Assembly (NCBI GenBank): GCA_902826945.1
Contig: CADEGS010000153.1
Coordinates: 2,951-10,880, forward strand
Origin: an uncultured bacterium
GTDB lineage: Bacteria; Planctomycetota; UBA1135; GCA-002686595
DNA length: 7,930 nucleotides
Direction of reading: 5' to 3'
Below, piece by piece: positions 1 through 5,021 of the stretch. Made by a program: the position numbers and the translations under genes. How positions within the stretch are numbered: position 1 is the stretch's first letter; each line of letters opens with the position of its first letter. The notes under the pieces are model-generated. The model worked only from the letters and a program-made list of their open reading frames with translations. It was not told the DNA's origin and searched no databases.

Positions 1-882
1 CCGCGCGCCCTCGCGCGCGAACGGCCCGGCCCAGACCGCGCCCCACAAGAGCACGGCGAGAAGCGCCACCAGGTGCAGCGCGAGCCCGCGCCGCGCGGGG
101 GCGAAGGCCAGCGCGAGCGGCGAGGGCGGCTCCCAGCCGCCGAGCGCGTACTCGTCGAAGACGAGCGCGCCCTCGGGCGCGAGCGCCTCGACCAGGCGCA
201 CCGCGAAGAGCGCGTCGTCCGCGCGCTCCAGGCGGCGGTTGTCGAGCAAGCCCTCGGCGCTCGTCAGGCACAGCCGCCCGCGGCCGACGGGGAGCACGAG
301 CGCGAGCGCGCCGCCCTCCGCCTCGCGCGCCAGCACGCGGAAGGGAGCCGCCGTCTCGGAGGGCACGAGCGCGGTGCGCACCCCGCTCCCGAGCGCGAGC
401 GTCTCGCCGCCGGCGAGCTCGGCGCGCAGGGTGCCCTTCGCGTCGCGCCGCACGATCCGCACCCCGCGCACGTCCTCGAGCCCGAGGTCGTCGGCGAGGA
501 AGCCGCGCATGCGCTCGTCGTACGCCGCGAGGAGCACGCCGCCCTGCTCAAGGAAGCGGCGGTAGTGGCCGGGGTCGCGCCGGCGCACCGGCTGCGCGGG
601 CCCCTGCTCCTGCGCGGGCCGCCAGCCCGGCGGCGCCGCGGGGACGCCGCCGAGGAACACGAGCCCCGTGCCTGCGGGCAGCTCGCCCGGCGGCCCGCTC
701 CAGGCGCGCGCGTCCCAGCCCAGCTCGCGCAGGAGCAGCACGAGCGCGAGCCGGCCGCGCGGAGCGGTCGAGCGCGCGGAGCCCGGCGCCTCGCCGTCGG
801 AGGCGGCCGGCGCGAGGAGCGCCAGCACGAAGAGCGTCCCGACGGCGGCCAGGACGAGCCGGCGCACGGCGCGCGCGCTCAC
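1..882 (-). CDS. DUF4350 domain-containing membrane-anchored protein (3' part lies off the window)
   Basis: The frame is open for 294 codons from a GTG at 882-880 to the left edge, so the C-terminus is missing. The start is fixed by a GTGA overlap with the stop of the DUF4129 gene and by a GGAGG site 7 nt upstream. Residues about 8-25 form a hydrophobic N-terminal anchor. Residues about 40-240 resemble the DUF4350 globular domain: an early LALVLLLRELGW stretch, a 'LEQGGVLLAAYDE' strand-turn (111-123), 'PVGRGRLCLTSAEGLLDN' (198-215) and 'FDEYALGG' (242-249), which matches the family's FDEYxHG-like signature. A second transmembrane helix lies at about 268-286. The molecular function of the family is unknown. 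It usually sits beside DUF4129, MoxR and DUF58 genes, and an envelope-associated role is inferred. Recognition is from motifs and context only. Confidence 0.8.
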   Translation of the reverse strand, partial: MSARAVRRLVLAAVGTLFVLALLAPAASDGEAPGSARSTAPRGRLALVLLLRELGWDARAWSGPPGELPAGTGLVFLGGVPAAPPGWRPAQEQGPAQPVRRRDPGHYRRFLEQGGVLLAAYDERMRGFLADDLGLEDVRGVRIVRRDAKGTLRAELAGGETLALGSGVRTALVPSETAAPFRVLAREAEGGALALVLPVGRGRLCLTSAEGLLDNRRLERADDALFAVRLVEALAPEGALVFDEYALGGWEPPSPLALAFAPARRGLALHLVALLAVLLWGAVWAGPFAREGAR

Positions 883-1493
883 CGCGCGGCCTCCACGTGG
901 CCCGCGCACAGGTGGTCGAGGCGCTCGAGGTCGGCCTCGGCCACCGGCGCGCGCCCGAAGCGCTTGGCCTCGAGCTCGCCGAGCAGCCCCTCGACCAGCG
1001 CGCGCGCGTCGGGCTCGGGGCGGCCGCGGCGCAGGAGCTCGCGCTCGGTCCAGGCCGCGCGGAACTCGAGCGCGTGCTCGGCGCCGAGCGCGAGCACGAG
1101 CGCGAGCCCGTACTGGCGCAGCGCCTCGCGCGCGTCGCCGGCCGCGCGCGCCGCGCGCGCCGCGGCCAGCGCGGCGGCGGCGCGCGCTCCGAGCGCCGGC
1201 TGCGCCGCCTGCGACGCCAGCGACGCGGACGCGGGGCGCCGGTCGCGCAGCGCGTGCCACACCCACCAGGCGCCGAGCACGACCAGGAGGACCGGCAAGA
1301 GCTCCAGGAGCTGGCCGAGCACGCCGGGCAGACCATCGCCGTGCGGCGACAGCCGGTCCCAGAGCCGCTCGAGGCCCTGCTCGAGGGCGCTCTTCTTCTC
1401 CTGGAACTCGCTCCCCGCGAGCACGCGCTCGAGCGCGGCGCGCACGGCCTCGGGGTCGGCGGGCGCGCCGGCCGCCTGCGCGGCGGGCGCCAT
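879..1493 (-). CDS. DUF4129 domain-containing membrane protein
   Basis: This is a 204-residue protein with an ATG at 1493-1491. The ATG shares one base with the upstream stop (TGATG), and a GGAGG site lies 9 nt upstream. The N-terminal part (residues about 14-50, 'PEAVRAALERVLAGSEFQEKK') is the soluble lead-in usual for these proteins. One transmembrane helix spans about 56-80. The C-terminal DUF4129 domain (about 103-200) shows 'GDAREALRQYGLALVLAL' (119-136), 'FRAAWTERELLRR' (144-156) and 'KRFGRAPVAEADLERL' (177-192). These correspond to the family's GDyrEAlr..yLalL, T..EyLR and yG...vteeDyerl signatures. The family function is unknown; it is a common partner of MoxR/DUF58 modules. The next gene overlaps the stop by 4 bp. 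The frame stays open far upstream, but that extension is antisense-like, Arg/Ala-rich sequence and is not believed. Confidence 0.88.
   Translation of the reverse strand: MAPAAQAAGAPADPEAVRAALERVLAGSEFQEKKSALEQGLERLWDRLSPHGDGLPGVLGQLLELLPVLLVVLGAWWVWHALRDRRPASASLASQAAQPALGARAAAALAAARAARAAGDAREALRQYGLALVLALGAEHALEFRAAWTERELLRRGRPEPDARALVEGLLGELEAKRFGRAPVAEADLERLDHLCAGHVEAAR
890..894 (-). promoter_or_regulatory. Ribosome binding site for the DUF4350 gene
   Basis: GGAGG on the minus strand lies 7 nt before the GTG at 882. It supports the GTG as the true start and coupling to the DUF4129 gene, in whose last codons it sits. Confidence 0.7.
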
Positions 1494-2410
1494 CAGGCCG
1501 CGCCTCCGCCCGCGGCGCGCCGCAGCGCGAGCGCGAGGTCGAGGCCCTCGGCGCGCACGCGCGCGTCGAGGTGGAAGACGGTGGCGACCGCGCTGCGGAA
1601 CGAGAACCCGACCGCCTGCTGCACGCTCGCGACGAGCGCGAGCAGCAGGCTCGCGAGCGGGCCCGGCAGCGCGCCCTGCAGCGCCTCGCGCAGGCCGACC
1701 GCCTCCTGCACCTGCGTGAAGAAGGGCAGGACGAAGAGCAAGCTGACGCCGGTGCACGCGACCCAGCGCAGGAAGCCCGGGCCGTCGCCCCGCTCGGCGC
1801 GCGCGGCGCGCAGGCCGCGCGCCAGCGCGCCGCCGCCCTGCGGCTCGCGCTCGCCGAGCTCCGCGCTCGCCAGCGCGAAGGCGAACAGCGCGCGCTCGCA
1901 CAGCCAGGCGAGCGGCACGGCCGGCACGAGGCAGGCGCACAGCCCGAAGGTCAGCGCCAGGCTCGTGGCGCCCGCGAGCAGGACCAGGGCCGGCAGGTGG
2001 CCGAGCAAGAGGAAGAGCGCGCGCCCGACGCCGAGCGGGCGCCCGAGGAGCGCGCTCGCCACGAGCATCGTCACGAGCGCGCGGCTCGCGGCCCAGGGCA
2101 CGAGCACGAGGACGGGCAGCGCGAGGACGGCGGGCGAGTCGAGCGCGTCGGGGAGGCCCGGGCGCAGGCCGAGCTCGAGCGACTGCGCGACGCCCCAGGT
2201 CTCGCCGAGCAGGTGCAGCGGCAGGAGCAGCAGCGTCACGCTGCCGACCAGCGGACCGAAGCGCGGCACCCAGAGCTCGAACGCGCGGTCGAGCACGCGC
2301 GCGACGCCGAGCGGCCCGTCCAGCCCGAGGGTCTCGTCGTCGCGGCGCTCGGACGCCGCGGGCGCCCGCTCGGCCGCGAGGCGCCGGACCGAGACGCGCG
2401 CGACTCCCAT
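1493..2410 (-). CDS. Polytopic membrane protein of the DUF4129-associated type (glycerophosphodiesterase membrane-domain-like)
   Basis: This is a 305-residue integral membrane protein. After a charged cytoplasmic N-terminus (1-33) comes 'GVARVLDRAFELWVPRF' (35-51), which resembles the 'ilDrtfrlyrrnf' entry of membrane domains related to that of GdpD (glycerophosphoryl diester phosphodiesterase). Hydrophobic segments lie at about 53-69, 94-118, 131-154, 157-181, 213-232 and 251-272. The C-terminus carries 'VFHLDARVRAEGLDLALAL' (278-296), matching the yyDLRvRkEGlDLella ending widely seen in this family next to DUF4129 genes. No catalytic phosphodiesterase domain is present, so the protein is probably a membrane scaffold or partner of the cassette. 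The start ATG at 2410 lies 21 bp after the patatin stop and has only a weak purine-rich leader. The stop overlaps the DUF4129 start by one base. Confidence 0.75.
   Translation of the reverse strand: MGVARVSVRRLAAERAPAASERRDDETLGLDGPLGVARVLDRAFELWVPRFGPLVGSVTLLLLPLHLLGETWGVAQSLELGLRPGLPDALDSPAVLALPVLVLVPWAASRALVTMLVASALLGRPLGVGRALFLLLGHLPALVLLAGATSLALTFGLCACLVPAVPLAWLCERALFAFALASAELGEREPQGGGALARGLRAARAERGDGPGFLRWVACTGVSLLFVLPFFTQVQEAVGLREALQGALPGPLASLLLALVASVQQAVGFSFRSAVATVFHLDARVRAEGLDLALALRRAAGGGAA
1503..1507 (-). promoter_or_regulatory. Ribosome binding site for the DUF4129 gene
   Basis: GGAGG on the minus strand lies 9 nt before the ATG at 1493, inside the last codons of the upstream membrane-protein gene. 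It decides the DUF4129 start against the long upstream open frame. Confidence 0.7.
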
Positions 2411-2431
2411 CCCGCCGCCCGCCGGCCCGCG

Positions 2432-3559
2432 TCAGAGGTTGCCGAGGTAGATGGCCCCGGTCGGACAGTTGCGCGCGCAGGCGTGGTCGCGCGTGCACTC
2501 GTAGTTCGAGAGCTTGCGCACCTCGGCCTTGCCGTCGGTGGCCCAGAAGGCCTCCGTCTCGCACACCATCTCGCAGTTGCCGCAGCCGACGCAGGCGTTC
2601 GGGTCGATGCGGATCGAGACGTAGTCGCGCGGCGTGACCGGGCAGGCCAGCCCGTCGAGCGCGTCGTGGCGCGCGAGCTTGCGCGTGGCGGCGTGCGAGG
2701 TCAGGACGCGCAGCGCCTCCTCCTCGCCCAGGCGCACGACCTCGTGCACCTCCTCGAAGTCGAAGCGCGAGAGGTGGCCGACCTTGGGCTGCACGAGCAC
2801 CGTGCGCCGGTCGGCGTGCATGTGCAGCCCCTGCTCGACGATCACCTCCTCGGCGATCTCGAAGGCGCGGTAGAGCGTCGAGAGCACGCGGTCGCGGTAG
2901 TTCGGCTGCTTGAAGGTGGCCTTGACGGTCAGGTCGACGGCCAGGATCAGCTCCGGGCGCAGGAGCTGCGCGAAGCGCAGCGGCAGCGCGTCGACGATGC
3001 CGCCGTCCATGTAGTGCAGGCCGCCGCGCTCGAAGGGCTCGAAGATGCCGGGCAGGCAGCACGAGGAGTACACCGCGTCCACGAGCGAGATGTCGGCGAA
3101 GCCCGGCGCGCCCCAGAAGGCGAGCCCGCCCGTCTCGAGGCACACCGCGTTGCAGTAGAAGGGCTTCTGCAGCTCGCCGAACGTGCAGCGCGGCAGGATC
3201 TCCTCCAGCCGCTGGCGGAAGAGGTCGCCGCGGTACACGCTCGGGGCGCGCATGCCCTTGAGCAGGAACTTCACGAAGTTCAGCCGGAAGTAGTCCTCCT
3301 TCTGGAGGCCGGAGACGATCGTCTCCATCTGCTCGGTGCCGAAGCCGCCGGCGGCCATGGCGCCGATCAGGGCGCCGATGCTGGTGCCGATGACGGCGTC
3401 GTAGCCGATCCCCAGGCGCTCCATCGCCTTGAGCACGCCGACGTGCGCCATGCCGCGCATGCCGCCGCCGCCCAGCACGAGCACGGTGCGCGGTCGCTCG
3501 GGGAGGAGCGACGTCGCGGCCGGCGGAGCCGGGCGAGCTCCCGGGCTGGGTTGCGTCAT
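2432..3559 (-). CDS. Patatin-like phospholipase fused to a C-terminal 4Fe-4S ferredoxin domain
   Basis: This is a 375-residue protein with no signal peptide or transmembrane segment, so it is probably cytosolic. Residues about 23-300 are a bacterial patatin (RssA/NTE-like) Ser-Asp hydrolase: oxyanion loop GGGGMRG (30-36), nucleophile elbow GTSIG (58-62, Ser60) and DGG (185-187, Asp185). All catalytic elements are present, so acyl-ester hydrolase activity on a lipid is expected; the substrate is unknown. Residues about 315-375 form a ferredoxin-like domain with CVGCGNCEMVC (Cys323, 326, 329, 333). A second motif, CTRDHACARNCP, has Cys355, Asp358, Cys361 and Cys365, so Asp replaces the usual second Cys. 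The ATG at 3559 was chosen because the hydrolase fold begins about 20 residues later; upstream sequence in frame is low-complexity and runs into the divergent promoter region. No clear Shine-Dalgarno is seen. It leads the minus-strand run and is divergent from the beta-oxidation operon. Confidence 0.9.
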   Translation of the reverse strand: MTQPSPGARPAPPAATSLLPERPRTVLVLGGGGMRGMAHVGVLKAMERLGIGYDAVIGTSIGALIGAMAAGGFGTEQMETIVSGLQKEDYFRLNFVKFLLKGMRAPSVYRGDLFRQRLEEILPRCTFGELQKPFYCNAVCLETGGLAFWGAPGFADISLVDAVYSSCCLPGIFEPFERGGLHYMDGGIVDALPLRFAQLLRPELILAVDLTVKATFKQPNYRDRVLSTLYRAFEIAEEVIVEQGLHMHADRRTVLVQPKVGHLSRFDFEEVHEVVRLGEEEALRVLTSHAATRKLARHDALDGLACPVTPRDYVSIRIDPNACVGCGNCEMVCETEAFWATDGKAEVRKLSNYECTRDHACARNCPTGAIYLGNL

Positions 3560-3643
3560 GGTTCGCGCCGGCGGGGCCGGAGCCGCGTCAGATGTTGCCC
3601 GGCGGCGGCGGCGCTGTCCACGCCGGCGGGCATCCCGCGCGCG

Positions 3644-3677
3644 GCGTTGGATTCCGCGCGCGAAAAGGATCCAATGC
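3644..3677. promoter_or_regulatory. Symmetric inverted repeat; candidate bidirectional promoter or operator
   Basis: This lies in the 154-bp region between the divergent patatin and thiolase genes, in the only A/T-richer patch there. Left arm GCGTTGGAT (3644-3652) and right arm ATCCAATGC (3669-3677) pair at 8 of 9 positions around a 16-nt spacer. On the plus strand, TTGGAT (3647-3652) and TCCAAT (3670-3675) are 17 nt apart, giving a plausible sigma70-like -35/-10 pair (3/6 and 4/6 matches to consensus). On the minus strand, TTGGAT (3674-3669) and TCCAAC (3651-3646) have the same 17-nt spacing. Leaders would be about 30 nt to the thiolase and about 80 nt to the patatin. The same symmetry would also suit a dimeric repressor site, for example a FadR/TetR-type fatty-acid regulator. 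Pattern seen; function inferred. Confidence 0.4.
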
Positions 3678-3713
3678 GCGAGCGTCCCGCGCGCCGCGCG
3701 GGGCTCGCGACGC

Positions 3714-5021
3714 GTGAGCATTCCAGAGCGCAGCATCGTCCTCGCCGCCGGGCTGCGGCTGCCGCAGGCGCGCGCGGGCGGCGCCTACGCGCGCGAGGAC
3801 GCGGGGCACCTGGGCGCGGCGCTGGCGCGCGAGCTCCTGGCGCGCACGGGCCTCGACGCGGCGCTGCTCGACGAGGTCATCGTGGGCTGCGTCGGGCCGC
3901 CGCACGACCAGGCCAACGTGGCGCGCGTCGTGGCGCTGCGCGCCGGCGTGCCGCGCGGGATCCCGGCCTACACCGTCGGGCGCAACTGCGCCAGCGGCAT
4001 GCAGGCGGTGACCTCGGCCGCCACGCGCATCCGGGCCGGCGAGGGCTCGCTCTACCTGTGCCTGGGCGTGGAGGTGATGAGCGCCTACCCGCTCGTCTGG
4101 AACCGCCCCGCGACCGACTTCTTCGCGCACCTCGCGCGCCAGCGCACGGCGCTCGGCCGGCTGCAGGCGCTGGCGCGCTTCCGGCCGGGCATGCTGAAGC
4201 CCCGGGTGGCGCTGACCGAGGGGCTGACGGACCCGGTCTCGGGGCTGATCATGGGCCGCACGGCCGAGGTCCTGGCGCGCGAGTTCGGCGTCAGCCGCGA
4301 GGAGGCCGACCGCTACGCCCTGCGGAGCCACGAGCGCGCCCGCGCGGCGCGCGACTCCGGCCGGCTCGGGCGCGAGATCGTGCCGCACCTGCCGCTCGGC
4401 GCGCGCGCCGGCGCGGGGTCGCTCGCGAGCGACGACGGGATCCGCGACGACCAGTCGCTCGAGGCGCTGGCGAAGCTCAAGCCCTACTTCGAGAAGCCCG
4501 ACGGGATCGTGACGGTCGGGAACTCGTGCGGGATCACCGACGGCGCCGCCGCGCTGCTCGTCGCGGGCGAGGAGCGGGCGCGCTCGCTCGGCCTGCGGCC
4601 GCTGGCGCGCCTGCGCGGCTGGGCCTGGTCGGGCTGCGACCCCGCGCGCATGGGCATCGGGCCGGTGCACGCGAGCGCGCGCCTGTTCGCGCGCACCGGC
4701 GTGTCGCTCGCCGACTGCGGCGTGGTCGAGCTGAACGAGGCCTTCGCCGCGCAGGTCCTGGCCTGCCAGCGCGCCTTCGCCAGCGACGCGTACGCGCAGG
4801 AGTACTTCGGCGCGCCGCGCGCGCTCGGCACGCTCGAGGACGCGCGGCTCAACCCGAACGGCGGCGCGATCGCGATCGGGCACCCCGTCGGCGCGACCGG
4901 CGCGCGGCTGCTCCTGACCGCGGCGCACGAGCTCGCCGCGGGCGACCACGAGCTCGCGCTCGCGACCCTGTGCATCGGCGGCGGGCAGGGCGGCGCGTGC
5001 CTGCTGGAGAGGGTGGCGTGA
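3714..5021 (+). CDS. fadI: Acetyl-CoA C-acyltransferase (3-ketoacyl-CoA thiolase), FadI type
   Basis: This enzyme cleaves 3-ketoacyl-CoA with CoA to acetyl-CoA and a shortened acyl-CoA, the last step of beta-oxidation. The 435-residue length is nearly that of E. coli FadI. The nucleophile is Cys92 in GRNCASGMQAV (89-99). NEAF (341-344), GHPVGATGAR (389-398, His390) and CIGGGQGGA (420-428, Cys420) supply the rest of the active site. The long loop at about 125-185, ending 'EGLTDPVSGLIMGRTAEVLARE', is typical of FadI and the mitochondrial trifunctional beta subunit rather than of biosynthetic thiolases. The start is a GTG (GTG AGC ATT) with only a weak G-rich leader; upstream in-frame sequence is antisense to the patatin start and was excluded. 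It is first in the operon, and its stop overlaps the fadJ-like start by 4 bp (GTGA). Confidence 0.93.
   Translation: MSIPERSIVLAAGLRLPQARAGGAYAREDAGHLGAALARELLARTGLDAALLDEVIVGCVGPPHDQANVARVVALRAGVPRGIPAYTVGRNCASGMQAVTSAATRIRAGEGSLYLCLGVEVMSAYPLVWNRPATDFFAHLARQRTALGRLQALARFRPGMLKPRVALTEGLTDPVSGLIMGRTAEVLAREFGVSREEADRYALRSHERARAARDSGRLGREIVPHLPLGARAGAGSLASDDGIRDDQSLEALAKLKPYFEKPDGIVTVGNSCGITDGAAALLVAGEERARSLGLRPLARLRGWAWSGCDPARMGIGPVHASARLFARTGVSLADCGVVELNEAFAAQVLACQRAFASDAYAQEYFGAPRALGTLEDARLNPNGGAIAIGHPVGATGARLLLTAAHELAAGDHELALATLCIGGGQGGACLLERVA
5006..5013 (+). promoter_or_regulatory. Ribosome binding site for the fadJ-like gene
   Basis: GGAGAGGG sits in the last codons of the thiolase gene, with GGAG ending 8 nt before the GTG at 5018. 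It supports that GTG as the start and coupled translation of the thiolase and hydratase/dehydrogenase subunits. Confidence 0.7.

Noticed and set aside
73..1719. A 548-codon plus-strand frame opposite the DUF4350 and DUF4129 genes.
   Set aside because: It is a shadow frame with no recognisable domain and repetitive Arg/Ala/Glu content. The minus-strand genes have family motifs, transmembrane helices and coupled starts.
879..3143. N-terminal extension of the DUF4129 protein to 754 residues.
   Set aside because: The extra part overlaps the membrane-protein and patatin genes in another frame. The TGATG junction and GGAGG site fix the start at 1493.
3595..3640. G+C-rich potential hairpin (GCCCGGCG ... 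CGCCGGCGGGC) in the patatin leader, considered as a terminator or riboswitch.
   Set aside because: The stem needs bulges, there is no U-run, and such pairings are expected by chance in sequence this rich in G and C.
3560..3736. Longer patatin protein starting at 3736.
   Set aside because: It would run through the intergenic element and overlap the thiolase start. The added residues are compositionally biased and outside the patatin fold.
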